A DNA stretch of 64,000 nucleotides from an uncultured Luminiphilus sp. (lineage in GTDB: Bacteria; Pseudomonadota; Gammaproteobacteria; Pseudomonadales; Halieaceae). Within the stretch, counting starts at the first letter, position 1, and the number at the start of each line of letters is the position of its first letter. The notes beneath the pieces are model-generated. The model did not search any database and was not told the DNA's origin. It saw only the letters and a program-made list of their open reading frames with translations. The DNA lies in assembly GCA_905182485.1 (NCBI GenBank), contig CAJJBO010000017.1, positions 1 through 64,000 of the forward strand, written 5' to 3'. A program made the translations under genes and the position numbers. Of the stretch, positions 19,690-29,169 are shown in pieces.

Positions 19690-22264
19690 TCTGCTGCGCC
19701 CTCTTCCTCCTCGGAATCGACTGCACCACTGATCGGCGCACCTGCCTCCATCGTGGCAGCGATATCAGGCGTTTCTATATCGTCCTCCGTGATCCGACTG
19801 ACACTGACTAACACCTCCCCGTCGCGAGTACGAATGACCCGCACACCTTGAGTATTGCGCCCCTGAACACCCACTTCTTCGATCCGGGTGCGCACTGCCG
19901 TACCCTGATTAGAAATCAGCATGATCTCGTCGCCATCCCAGACCTGCTCGGCGCCCACAAGAGGGCCATTGCGGTCCGAGGTCGTCATGCCGATGACCCC
20001 TTTCGTCCCGCGGCCCTTTACGGGGAACTCACTGGTTTCGGAACGCTTTCCATAGCCATTCTCACTGACCGTCAAAATCTTACTACCCGCCTGTGGGACT
20101 ACTAAAGAAATGAGCCGGTGGCCATTGCCTAACCGGATACCCCTTACCCCACGAGCCGTTCTGCCCATGGCGCGCACGCTCGACTCAGCAAAACGCACGA
20201 CCTTTCCCTCACTGGAGAAAAGCATAATATCTTGACTGCCATCAGTGACTGCCGTGCCCACGAGTACGTCGTCAGGATCCAACTCTATCGCTCGCAATCC
20301 CACACTGCGCTGACGAGAAAACAGACTCATATCGGTTTTCTTCACCGTGCCATTTGCCGTTGCCATAAAAAGGAAATGATCCGTCTCATAGCCTTCTATG
20401 GGCAGGATCGACGTGATCCGCTCACCCTCATCCAAGGGCAGCAAATTCACCATTGGCCGGCCTCTTGCAGTGCGGCTCGCCAAAGGAATATGGAAGACCT
20501 TCAGCCAATACACTTTGCCGAGATTGGAGAAGCACAGAATGGTCGCGTGAGTGCTGGCAATCAGCAAATGCTCAATGAAATCCTCGTCCTTGACCGCCGT
20601 GGCACTTTTACCCGTACCCCCTCGGCGTTGGGCCTGATAATCCGTTAACGACTGTGTTTTACCGTACCCACCATGAGAAATGGTCACGACACGATCTTCT
20701 TCGGTAATCAGATCCTCAACGGTAAGATCATGAGCCGAATCAGAAATTTGCGTGCGACGCTCGTCACCAAATTCCTCAACGACCGCCTCCAACTCTTCTC
20801 GAATGACCTGCTTGAGGCGATCTGGATCGCCTAAAATATCGAGGTAATCCGCAATTTCAGCAATTTTATCTGCGTACTCTTGCAGTAACTTTTCGTGCTC
20901 CAGACCCGTCAGGCGATGCAATCGCAAATCGAGGATGGCTTGCGCTTGAACGGGCGACAAGTGGTATCGCCCCTCTAAAACGCCGTATTGCTCAGGTAAT
21001 TCATCGGGACGGCAGGCATCAGCACCCGCTCGCTCGAGCATCGTCATCACATCCCCAGGGACCCATGACTGGGCCATCAGCCCTTCTCTTGCATCGGCAG
21101 AAGTGGGGGACGATTTGATCAAGTCGATGATGTCATCGATGTTTGTCAACGCAATGGCGAGTCCCTCTAAAACATGCCCCCGCTCCCGCGCCTTTTTCAG
21201 CAAATACACCGTCCGCCGGGTAACAATTTCTCTCCGGTGACGGACAAACGCCTCTATCATCTGCTTTAAGTTCAGTATCTTCGGCTCACCGTCTACCAGT
21301 GCCACCATGTTGATACCCACGACAGACTGGAGCTGCGTCTGCGCGTAAAGGTTATTCAGCACCACATCACCGACCTCGCCACGGCGCAGCTCAATCACAA
21401 CGCGCAACCCGTCTTTATCGGATTCATCGTGACTCTTTAAGGTCTGCATTGTTTTCTTCTAGCTCAGCGATGCGCTCGATCAGTTGCTCGACTTCGTCTT
21501 CTTTACTAGAACTAGCGAGACTCTGCTCTGACTGAAGAAGGTCTGTGCGTAGGCGTCTAGCAGTGCTTTCGAGTTCTGCGATACTTTTTTTGGCTTCGCT
21601 AACTTGGCGTTGTGTGCGACTTACTTCTTGACGAGCAGATACTGATCTCTGGGTCTTGCAGTGTTGCCAGGCAACCCGCTACCACCTCCCGTAAGTTGTG
21701 CGGGGGGATGTTCGTCGCCATACCAACGGCAATACCCGAGGAACCATTGACCAGTAAATTAGGAACGCGGGTCGGCAACACCACGGGGATTTGCTCTGTG
21801 CCGTCGTAGTTGTCGACAAAATCGACCGTTTCTTTATCAAGATCCGCGAGCAACGAGTGCGCGATTTTCGACATGCGAATTTCGGTGTAACGCATCGCAG
21901 CGGCAGAATCGCCGTCAATTGACCCGAAATTACCCTGTCCATCGACCAACGGATAACGCAGGGAAAATTCCTGCGCCATGCGGACAATCGTGTCGTAAAC
22001 CGCAGAATCGCCATGGGGATGATATTTACCGATCACATCGCCCACGACCCGCGCTGACTTTTTATACGCTTTATTCCAGTCGTTATTGAGCTCGTTCATT
22101 GCAAATAAAACGCGGCGGTGGACCGGCTTCAGGCCATCTCGAGCATCGGGCAGTGCCCGCCCAACGATCACGCTCATGGCGTAATCCATATAGGATTGCT
22201 TCAGCTCATCTTCGATTTTGACCGGGAGAATTTCCCGAGCCATTTCTTGCGTATTTTCTGCCAT
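19686..22264 (-). CDS. gyrA: DNA gyrase subunit A, central part disrupted
   Basis: Type II topoisomerase subunit. The N-terminal part is normal to about residue 207: [20 protein letters not shown], the quinolone region [17 protein letters not shown] (Ser and Asp present, so sensitive-type), and the catalytic tyrosine in [16 protein letters not shown]. After [10 protein letters not shown] the reading frame is lost. The protein resumes in another frame at [20 protein letters not shown], and the C-terminal beta-pinwheel domain with gyrase box QRRGGTGKS is intact to the acidic end. Between them about 90 expected residues of the breakage-reunion domain are missing, replaced by an unrelated segment (21429-21640). 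Gyrase is essential, so this is most likely an assembly or sequence fault. Confidence 0.9.
21429..21640 (-). other. coiled-coil-coding segment replacing the centre of gyrA
   Basis: About 212 bp with no match to the expected GyrA sequence. In the frame shifted by one it is open throughout and reads as a heptad-rich coiled coil, with [40 protein letters not shown] and a final KES. The frame ends in TGA at the junction with the downstream gyrA part. It is richer in A, G and T-ending codons than gyrA around it. I find no second copy in the window. It could be a chimeric read, a real replacement, or badly called sequence. Confidence 0.6.
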
Positions 22265-22397
22265 TCGGCCTACTCAATTGGGCGAAATAAGAGAGCCAAG
22301 AGCGGCCCCCATCCGTAGGCGACAGTGTACCTAATAACAAGCTTCAGAGCGAATCGTAAGGGCCCGGGAGACGCCACTGAATCGCCACACATCGGGG

Positions 22398-22403
22398 TAT
22401 ACT
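22398..22403 (+). promoter_or_regulatory. possible -10 box for mtaD
   Basis: GTATACT lies 24-29 bases before the mtaD start, in the divergent gap between gyrA and mtaD. No convincing -35 box is seen at the right distance, so this is tentative. A strong AAGGAG ribosome site follows about 6 bases before the ATG. Confidence 0.3.
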
Positions 22404-22426
22404 TCCCAGCGGAAAAAGGAGCTCCT

Positions 22427-23755
22427 ATGTCCGACTTTGATACTGTTTTGCACCCCGACCATGTGGTGCCTATTATGCCTCGGCGCCAGGTACTCTCGGA
22501 CCACAGCGTTGCGCTAAAAGGGGGTCAAATCGCCGCGATTCTGCCCCGGTCAGAGGCGCTACTCATCGATGTTGAGCACACTCGTTTGCCGGGCTGCGTA
22601 CTCATGCCGGGACTCATCAATTTGCATTGCCATTCCGCTATGTCGCTACTGCGCGGTTATGCGGATGACTTATCGCTCATGACGTGGCTACAAAACTACA
22701 TATGGCCCACCGAGCGCGAGTTCATCAGCCCGGATTTTGTGCGTGACGGATCCGACCTCGCCCTCGCAGATTTACTGTTGGGAGGCACCACAACACTCGC
22801 GGATCATTATTTCTTCCCCGACGTGACCGCCGCATCCATTGACCGCGCAGGTTTACGAGGACTGCTCACTTTTCCGGTCATTGATGTCGAAACCGGTTGG
22901 GCACGCAACGCGGAGGAGGGTATTAATCGAGGGTTAGCATTGCGTGATGACTATCGGGATCACGATCGCATTGATATTGGGTTTGGGCCTCACTCTACCT
23001 ACATGGTGAAGGAGGAGACGCTGGCCAAAGTTGCCGTGCTAGCCGACGAGCTAGAGGCCTCTGTGCAAATTCACTTACACGAGAGTCGCGAAGAGGTGCT
23101 CACTGCAGTGGAACGCACCGGCGTCCGTCCCGTTGATTTGCTGGAGCGTCTCGGATTACTAGGTCCACGAACACAGTGCGTACACATGACAGCCATGGGC
23201 GAGCAAGACATGGATACGGTCGCCAAATATGGCGCCCATGTGGTCCACTGCCCCCGGTCAAACCTCAAGCTTGGCGTAGGCATATGCCCAGTGCAGCGCC
23301 TGCTCGATCGCGGCATTAACGTCGCGCTGGGCACTGATGGTGCGGCCAGTAGTAATCGACTCAGCATGCTGGCAGAAATGCAAACCGCGTCATTGATTGG
23401 CAAGACACAGCATGGCGACCCTACAGCGGTCGATGCTTGGACAGCCCTAGAAATGGCGACATTAGCGGGCGCGCGGGCGCTGGGAAAAGAGGACACGCTT
23501 GGCAGCATAGAACCGGGCAAAGTGGCGGACCTCATTGCCATTGATGTCTCTGCGTTACCACTCTCACCCAACCATAACCTCGCATCCAGTCTGGTGTATG
23601 CCACCAGTGGACAGGAGGTGTCCTGGAGCTGGGTTGCTGGTAAACCCCTCATGCAAGAGGGCCGTCTGCTGACACTCGACTACACTGACCTGATGACGCG
23701 AGCCGAGCGATGGTCTCAACAACTTGGCACCTTTCGCAAGACACTGGAGTCTTAG
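22427..23755 (+). CDS. mtaD: 5-methylthioadenosine/S-adenosylhomocysteine deaminase family amidohydrolase
   Basis: Zinc-dependent amidohydrolase of the TRZ/ATZ family, 442 residues. Metal-binding HCH in [22 protein letters not shown] context near residue 65, a second histidine site [10 protein letters not shown], and the late [19 protein letters not shown] carrying the metal-site Asp. The start at 22427 is chosen for the preceding AAGGAG. An upstream in-frame ATG at 22325 would add a poorly conserved 34-residue leader. Neighbours ubiG, mupP and yciK match Pseudomonas, where this gene is mtaD; the mtnA gene usually beside it is missing. Confidence 0.85.
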   Translation: MSDFDTVLHPDHVVPIMPRRQVLSDHSVALKGGQIAAILPRSEALLIDVEHTRLPGCVLMPGLINLHCHSAMSLLRGYADDLSLMTWLQNYIWPTEREFISPDFVRDGSDLALADLLLGGTTTLADHYFFPDVTAASIDRAGLRGLLTFPVIDVETGWARNAEEGINRGLALRDDYRDHDRIDIGFGPHSTYMVKEETLAKVAVLADELEASVQIHLHESREEVLTAVERTGVRPVDLLERLGLLGPRTQCVHMTAMGEQDMDTVAKYGAHVVHCPRSNLKLGVGICPVQRLLDRGINVALGTDGAASSNRLSMLAEMQTASLIGKTQHGDPTAVDAWTALEMATLAGARALGKEDTLGSIEPGKVADLIAIDVSALPLSPNHNLASSLVYATSGQEVSWSWVAGKPLMQEGRLLTLDYTDLMTRAERWSQQLGTFRKTLES

Positions 23756-23759
23756 CCTT

Positions 23760-24458
23760 ATGTCCACCCCTGAAAATGTTGATTACGACGAAATTGCTAA
23801 ATTCGAAAAACTGGCGTCACGTTGGTGGGATCCCAACAGTGAATTCAAACCATTGCATGACATCAACCCTTTGCGCGCAGGCTGGATTGATGAACGAGCG
23901 GATGTACAAGGTAAAACCTTACTGGATGTCGGCTGCGGCGGCGGCCTGCTGTGCGCCTCTTAGCGAGTAGCCCATGCTCATCGAGCCTTCGGTGGATAGG
24001 TAGATACCCGTCCCGTGCGCCGCGCCGTTGAGAGCGGCGTTGACGTCGCTTATCAACTCAGCACTGCAGAGGCGTTGGCTGAAGCGCGCGAGGGGGACTT
24101 TGACGTGGTGACCTGCCTAGAAATGCTAGAACACGTGCCTGATCCCTCGACCGTCATACAGGCCTGCGCGGACTTGTGTCGACCCGGTGGCGATTTATTT
24201 TTTTCGACGATTAATCGCAATCCAAAAGCATTCCTGTTTGCCATTGTGGGCGCGGAATATGTACTGAACCTGCTCCCCAAAGGCACTCACGAATATGCGA
24301 AGTTTATTAAGCCCTCAGAATTAGCGCGTTGGATCAGAGCAGCCGGATTGGATATGCAGGAGATGGTGGGTATGACCTACAATCCGATCACGCAGCACTA
24401 TCGCCTCACCCCCGACGATGTCTCGGTGAATTATCTGATTCGAGCACGCAAACCGTGA
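23760..24458 (+). CDS. ubiG: ubiquinone biosynthesis O-methyltransferase UbiG, interrupted
   Basis: SAM-dependent enzyme performing both O-methylations in ubiquinone synthesis. The N-terminal part has [36 protein letters not shown] and SAM motif [13 protein letters not shown], then hits a stop at about 23961. The rest is open from about 24015: [56 protein letters not shown] and [16 protein letters not shown], ending at 24458. About 60 bases between them (expected motif after LLSE..., with the acidic loop) read as unrelated sequence in every frame. Total length is close to normal. Confidence 0.9.
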
Positions 24459-25129
24459 GCGGTAATGTGCCACTCGCGGTGCTGTTTGACCTTGATGGCA
24501 CCTTGATCGATACCGCGCCTGAATTTGTGGCCATTGGCTTGCGGCTCAGGCAAGCAGCGGGTTTACCCGCCGTCGCACCCGAAGCCATTCGCAGGCGTGT
24601 GTCAGACGGCGCCATTGGAATGGTGGCTGCGGCACTAGAGATCGCGACTGCCGACCCCACCTTCGAGCAGTGGCGCCAGCGGTTTTTAAACGACTACGAA
24701 AAGGGATTGGGTCAACACAGCGAACCCTATCCTGGCCTTCGCGCACTGGTGTCAACGCTGGGGGTAAACGGCATAAAGTGGGGAGTCGTGACCAATAAAC
24801 TGTCGCGCTTTGCGCAGCCACTGATGGAAAAAATGGACTTCAACCCCCCCGCCGATATCGTCATCACGCCGGATGATGTGAGTCACCCTAAACCCCATCC
24901 CGAATCACTCATACTGGCTTGCAACCGACTCAACTGCCCACCCGATCGCAGCGTATTCGTCGGCGATCACCGTCGCGACATTGAGGCCGGTAAGGCGGCT
25001 GGCTGCGCTACTATAGCCGCCGCTTACGGCTATCTTGCCGATGGGGAATCGGCAACAGCGTGGGAAGCCGATGCCATTGCACATAGCAGCCTAGCGCTGT
25101 CACAGATGATTGAGAACCAGCTGCAATGA
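24455..25129 (+). CDS. mupP: HAD family phosphatase, MupP-like (N-acetylmuramic acid 6-phosphate phosphatase)
   Basis: HAD hydrolase of about 224 residues: motif I LFDLDGTLIDTAPEF, motif II in VVTNKLSR, motif III/IV KPHPESLIL and VFVGDHRRDIEAGKAAG. Start GTG at 24455 overlaps the ubiG stop (GTGA). Domain alone would suggest phosphoglycolate phosphatase (gph). The position between ubiG and yciK is that of Pseudomonas MupP, which dephosphorylates MurNAc-6-P in cell-wall recycling. AmpD and AmpE elsewhere in the window fit that pathway. Function by synteny. Confidence 0.75.
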   Translation: MSGNVPLAVLFDLDGTLIDTAPEFVAIGLRLRQAAGLPAVAPEAIRRRVSDGAIGMVAAALEIATADPTFEQWRQRFLNDYEKGLGQHSEPYPGLRALVSTLGVNGIKWGVVTNKLSRFAQPLMEKMDFNPPADIVITPDDVSHPKPHPESLILACNRLNCPPDRSVFVGDHRRDIEAGKAAGCATIAAAYGYLADGESATAWEADAIAHSSLALSQMIENQLQ

Positions 25130-25881
25130 GCTTTTTACCCCCTCAATGGCAACCCTCTAATACTGAGCTTGCTAACAAAACCGTATTGATCACCGGAGCC
25201 GGTGGTGGCATCGGTCGTGCTGTTGCGCTGGCCTGCGCGAAAGTCGGCGCCGAGGTGCTCCTGGTAGGTCGCAATGAAGCTGGGCTTGAAGCCGTCTACG
25301 ATGACATTCTGAGCGCAGGAGGCCGCGAAGCCGGCATCATTCCACTTGACCTCAATACCACTGACGCCGCCCGCTACGAGGCCCTTGCTGAGCAACTGAC
25401 AGAAGCGGACATCAGTTTAGACGGGCTGGTTCATAATGCGAGTGTGCTGGGGGAGCGCCGATTATTAGCACAGACCTCACCGGCAAGTTGGCAGGAAGTC
25501 ATGCAGGTCAATGTCTCATCGACTTTTTTACTCACGCGCGCGCTGATGCCGTTGCTGACGCACGCAGCACCCTCCTCCATTATTCTGACCAGTTCTGGAG
25601 TCGGGCGGCGGGGTAAAGCCTATTGGGGCGCCTATGCGGTATCGAAGTTTGCTACCGAGGGGTATATGCAGGTGCTGGCAGATGAGTTGAAAGCCACCAG
25701 CCAGATCCGAGTGAATAGCCTGAATCCGGGAGCCGTCAATACCAAGATGCGGCGGATGGCGTATCCGGGAGAACAACCTGACACCAACCCGTCGCCTGAG
25801 GCGCTCACCGCTCATTGGGTTTATTTGCTCAGCGACGCCAGTCAATCATTACAGGGCGAGACGTTGAGTGCGCAGGACTAA
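25126..25881 (+). CDS. yciK: YciK-family short-chain dehydrogenase/reductase
   Basis: Classical SDR of 251 residues. Cofactor motif VLITGAGGGIGRAVALA at about residue 21, the NAS segment LVHNASVLGERR, active-site Ser in ILTSSGVGRRGKAYWGAY, and the Tyr-Lys pair in GAYAVSKFATEGYMQ. Four-base overlap with mupP. The YciK substrate is unknown; the gene is conserved beside ubiG and mupP in many gammaproteobacteria. Its stop lies one base before the convergent rluB stop. Confidence 0.87.
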   Translation: MSFLPPQWQPSNTELANKTVLITGAGGGIGRAVALACAKVGAEVLLVGRNEAGLEAVYDDILSAGGREAGIIPLDLNTTDAARYEALAEQLTEADISLDGLVHNASVLGERRLLAQTSPASWQEVMQVNVSSTFLLTRALMPLLTHAAPSSIILTSSGVGRRGKAYWGAYAVSKFATEGYMQVLADELKATSQIRVNSLNPGAVNTKMRRMAYPGEQPDTNPSPEALTAHWVYLLSDASQSLQGETLSAQD

Positions 25882-26781
25882 TTAGTGTTCCCAGCGACCC
25901 CGCCTGCCTGTCAGTCGTTTGCCCTTACCCGAAAACCGGTCACGCCGTTCTTGTTCTTTTTTGGTGACACTCGCCACGTCCCGGGTAGGCACTCCCGCCA
26001 TCGCGTAAATGACGTCGACATCGCGTTGCGGCAGCTCTAAAGATTGCCCTTTTTTTAGTTTTGAGGGCAGGAAAACTTCGCCGTAGCGTACACGCTTTAG
26101 GCGAGAAACGGTCGTCCCTTGGGATTCCCACAGCCGTCTGACTTCGCGATTTCTCCCCGCCATCAGTACGACGTAGAAGAACCGATTGATCCCATCACCC
26201 CCGCCTTCCTGAATGTCTGTGAAACGCGCGGGACCGTCGTCGAGCTCTACCCCACTTTTTAACCGCTCCAACATCGGTTCGTCGACCTTGCCCATTACCC
26301 GCACCAAATACTCGCGTTCAATCGAGCTCGATGGGTGCATGAGCGCATTGGCTAAACCTCCATCAGTGGTGAACAACAACACCCCCGATGTATTGAAATC
26401 CAGTCGGCCTACCGAAATCCATCGCCCGCTTTGAAGACGCGGCAGACTGTCGAAGACGGTCTTGCGACTCTCAGGATCACTGCGTGAACAGACCTCTCTC
26501 TCAGGCTTATGGTAGAGCAACACACGGACCTGATTCGCTGGCTCTCGGGCAAGGAGTTTGTCATCTAAGCGAACCGTCTGCTTTGCCGTGACGCGATCAC
26601 CCAGTATCGCGACCTTGCCGTCTAACTTCAGACGACCCCCTTCGATCCACTGCTCCATCTTTCGGCGCGAGCCAAAACCCAGATTCGCGAGAACCTTATG
26701 AAGCTTTTCACCTTTATCTGCGGCGGGTATCGCCGCAGCGTTAGGACGTTTCGGGGGCTGCTTTGGGCGCTGCTTCGCCAT
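25882..26781 (-). CDS. rluB: 23S rRNA pseudouridine(2605) synthase
   Basis: 299 residues. N-terminal S4 RNA-binding domain (EKLHKVLANLGFGSRRKMEQ), then the RsuA-type catalytic domain with ISVGRLDFNTSGVLLFTTDG holding the catalytic Asp, and NREVRRLWESQGTTVSRLKR. The C-terminal tail is basic (GKGKRLTGRRGRWEH), typical of RluB. It overlaps scpB by 41 bp and is downstream of it, the common scpA-scpB-rluB order. Confidence 0.92.
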   Translation of the reverse strand: MAKQRPKQPPKRPNAAAIPAADKGEKLHKVLANLGFGSRRKMEQWIEGGRLKLDGKVAILGDRVTAKQTVRLDDKLLAREPANQVRVLLYHKPEREVCSRSDPESRKTVFDSLPRLQSGRWISVGRLDFNTSGVLLFTTDGGLANALMHPSSSIEREYLVRVMGKVDEPMLERLKSGVELDDGPARFTDIQEGGGDGINRFFYVVLMAGRNREVRRLWESQGTTVSRLKRVRYGEVFLPSKLKKGQSLELPQRDVDVIYAMAGVPTRDVASVTKKEQERRDRFSGKGKRLTGRRGRWEH

Positions 26782-27532
26782 CGCCTACCGTCTCCAGTTC
26801 ATCGGCAGCACCATCAGTCTGGCTGCCTGAGGTCTCAGATGACTTCTCATCATGTGGGACGTCATCATTCGGGACGTCATCATTCGGGACGTCATCATTC
26901 GGTAGGTCACCATTCGGTAGGCCACCATGTGGGAGGTCGTCATTTGGAAGGCTATCGTCTGCTACCTGGGGCAATTCCAAACCCAACTCACCTGACAAAT
27001 TGTCGAGCTCCTTAATTTCGGCCAACGGCGGTAGTTGGTCCAGCGACTTTAAGTTGAAATAATCAAGAAACTGCCGCGTAGTGGCATACATTGCAGGTCT
27101 ACCGGGGACATCCCGATGACCTACAACGCGCACCCATTCTCGCTCTAGCAGCGTCTTAACGATGTTCGTGCTGACCGCGACGCCGCGAATTTCCTCGATT
27201 TCACCGCGGGTTATGGGCTGACGATACGCAATGAGCGACAAGGTCTCCATTAATGCACGTGAATATCGTGCGGGGCGCTCTTGCCATAACCGGGCGACCC
27301 AATCTGACAAGTTTTGACGGACCTGAAATCGAAAACCAGACGCGACTTGAACCAGCTCATAACCGCGGTCCTCACAGCGCTCTCCAACGATCTTAATCGC
27401 ACTTCGCAACTCGTCGGTGGACGGCCGTTCATCTTCTTCGAACAAAATGGCCATGCGCTGCAGCGACAGGGGCTCCCCTGCCGCAAGCAAAGCACCCTCG
27501 AGAATTTGCACCAAACCCGCTTCCATGTTCAC
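26741..27532 (-). CDS. scpB: segregation and condensation protein B with an acidic pentapeptide-repeat tail
   Basis: Winged-helix kleisin-associated subunit of the SMC-ScpAB complex in chromosome segregation. Core residues 1-185: EGALLAAGEPLSLQRMAILF, SLIAYRQPITRGEIEEIRGV, and the RPAMYATTRQFLDYFNLKSL segment. After the core comes an unusual tail of seven 5-residue units (LPNDD, LPHGG, LPNGD, LPNDD, VPNDD, VPNDD, VPHDE), then SSETSGSQTDGAADELET. The tail is acidic and probably disordered, opposite in charge to what a DNA contact would need. Four-base overlap with scpA. Confidence 0.92.
   Translation of the reverse strand: MNMEAGLVQILEGALLAAGEPLSLQRMAILFEEDERPSTDELRSAIKIVGERCEDRGYELVQVASGFRFQVRQNLSDWVARLWQERPARYSRALMETLSLIAYRQPITRGEIEEIRGVAVSTNIVKTLLEREWVRVVGHRDVPGRPAMYATTRQFLDYFNLKSLDQLPPLAEIKELDNLSGELGLELPQVADDSLPNDDLPHGGLPNGDLPNDDVPNDDVPNDDVPHDEKSSETSGSQTDGAADELETVGDGEAAPKAAPETS
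26848..26952 (-). repeat. seven-copy 15-bp tandem repeat inside scpB
   Basis: Seven consecutive 15-bp units of the plus-strand form CATCATTCGGGACGT. The second and third copies are identical and the others differ at one to several bases. The unit is a multiple of three, so copy number can change without breaking the frame. It encodes the (L/V)PNDD-type tail of ScpB. Confidence 0.85.
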
Positions 27533-28404
27533 TCCGACTTTACCTTGATGTGGATTGGGCCGAATCCCTCTGTTTGGACTAATTCAATCAGGGACTCCTT
27601 CATCAACTCCATCAGCGCTAAGAACGTGACGACGACGCCCAGGCGTCCCTCTTCGGGTCGAAACAGCGTCACAAAGGGGACGAATCCATCGCCTTTAAGC
27701 GTCTCTAGAACCTGCGACATCCGCTCACGCGTCGACAAAGATTCTCGCTGGATCTGGTGGCTCTGATACATCTCAGCGCGACGCAATACCTCACCCAGCG
27801 CCAGCAGCACTTCGCGCATATCGACCTCGGGCAGCGGGCGCTCCGATCGAATGTCGGGTGGGGCGGCAGAGGCTTGCCACAGCTCGCGCTCTAAACGAGG
27901 TAGCGCCTCAAGATCTTCCGCTGCTTTCTTGAAGCGCTCATATTCTTGCAAACGACGGACCAGATTGGCGCGCGGATCTTCCTCATCTTCTTCATTTTCA
28001 TCCTCTGGGTATAGCGTGCGTGATTTAATCTCAGCAAGCATCGCCGCCATCAACAAGTATTCGGCTGCCAGCTCGAACTGCATGGCATCCATCAGTTCAA
28101 CATAACGCATGTATTGCTCGGTGATCTGTGCCACGTCGATATCCAATATATCGAGATTTTGTCGACGAATGAGATAGAGCAACAGATCAAGAGGTCCCTC
28201 AAACGCCTCTAAAAACACCTCAAGCGCCTGCGGTGGGATATATAAATCTTTTGGCAGCTCGGTCACTGCCTCTCCTCGCACCATCGCGAAGGGCATTTCG
28301 GCTTGCTCTGGGCGAGCAATGACCGGTTCGGGCGCAGCGGCCACCATCTCATGGGACCCACTTTCCTCCGTGGGATTGGGCGATTGTTCAGGGGATTTCA
28401 TCAC
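27529..28404 (-). CDS. scpA: segregation and condensation protein A
   Basis: Kleisin subunit that bridges SMC heads and binds ScpB, 291 residues. Core: LEAFEGPLDLLLYLIRRQNL, LDIDVAQITEQYMRYVELM, ELAAEYLLMAAMLAEIKSRT and the acidic ENEEDEEDPRANLVRRLQEY. The C-terminal winged helix ends at 27529. An N-terminal extension of about 60 residues rich in Pro, Glu and Ala precedes the core, so translation might start later than 28404. The YciO-type gene follows upstream with 15 bp spacing. Confidence 0.93.
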   Translation of the reverse strand: MMKSPEQSPNPTEESGSHEMVAAAPEPVIARPEQAEMPFAMVRGEAVTELPKDLYIPPQALEVFLEAFEGPLDLLLYLIRRQNLDILDIDVAQITEQYMRYVELMDAMQFELAAEYLLMAAMLAEIKSRTLYPEDENEEDEEDPRANLVRRLQEYERFKKAAEDLEALPRLERELWQASAAPPDIRSERPLPEVDMREVLLALGEVLRRAEMYQSHQIQRESLSTRERMSQVLETLKGDGFVPFVTLFRPEEGRLGVVVTFLALMELMKESLIELVQTEGFGPIHIKVKSE

Positions 28405-28419
28405 GGTTCGAGTATACCC

Positions 28420-29046
28420 TTAGGCGACCTCAAAGTCGCTGACATCACCCAATCCGCGTCTGAGAATGACGGGCAGCGAGGCGGTCAAATCAATGACGCT
28501 GGTTGGTTCTAAACCACAAAATCCACCGTCAATCACCAGATCCACGTCATGCTCAAGTTGCTGACGAATATCATGAGGATCAGATAGGGGTAGATCCCCG
28601 CCGGGTAGGGCCAAGGTAGCGCTCATCAGAGGCTCGCCGAGCGCGTGGAGTAATGCCTGAGGAATCGGATGATCCGGCACTCTTAACCCAATCGTCTTTC
28701 GCTTGGGTTGAACCAGCCGTTTGGGGACATCGCGTGTGGCCTCGAGAATAAAGGTAAATGGCCCCGGTGTTGCGTGACGCAGTAATCGATACACGGCATT
28801 ATCAACGCGAGCATAGGTGCCTAATTCTGAGAGATCGCGACACACCAACGTAAAGTTATGGTCGTCTTGCAAGGCACGGATCCGGCGGATCCGCTCAACC
28901 GCTCGCTTATTTCCCAGTTGGCAGCCCAGCGCGTAAGCCGAGTCTGTAGGGTAAACCACAACCCCTCCTCCCTGAATAATCGCCACCGCCTGATTGATAA
29001 GGCGCACCTGCGGCGTCTCGGGATGAACCGCGAAAAACTGGCTCAT
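28420..29046 (-). CDS. yciO: YciO/TsaC family Sua5-type protein
   Basis: 208-residue protein of the YrdC/Sua5 fold, related to threonylcarbamoyl-AMP synthases. Seen: GGVVVYPTDSAYALGCQLGN near the start, RIRRIRALQDDHNFTLVCRD, FTFILEATRDVPKRL and KRKTIGLRVPDHPIPQALL. The DDHNFTL form instead of KRP-type and the synteny with scpA and the PHP gene favour YciO over TsaC. YciO has weak or unproven activity in t6A synthesis, so function stays open. Confidence 0.85.
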   Translation of the reverse strand: MSQFFAVHPETPQVRLINQAVAIIQGGGVVVYPTDSAYALGCQLGNKRAVERIRRIRALQDDHNFTLVCRDLSELGTYARVDNAVYRLLRHATPGPFTFILEATRDVPKRLVQPKRKTIGLRVPDHPIPQALLHALGEPLMSATLALPGGDLPLSDPHDIRQQLEHDVDLVIDGGFCGLEPTSVIDLTASLPVILRRGLGDVSDFEVA

Positions 29047-29169
29047 ATCACTGCCTCGTACGCATGGGGGGCACTATCCTCACAGCGCTTGTGCTCCGTC
29101 GGTCGCTCCAGATACCGCTATCAACAACGTGCCCTATAGCGAGCGCATTTCGGGTGGCGTTAGCGTTAT

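Noticed and set aside
21429..21640. Intein or mobile element within gyrA
   Set aside because: No intein splice motifs, no Cys/Ser at the left joint, no homing endonuclease, no terminal repeats, and host sequence is missing rather than interrupted.
22971..23652. 193-codon open frame opposite mtaD
   Set aside because: Lies antisense to a clearly conserved gene; composition is that of a shadow frame with no recognisable domain or ribosome site.
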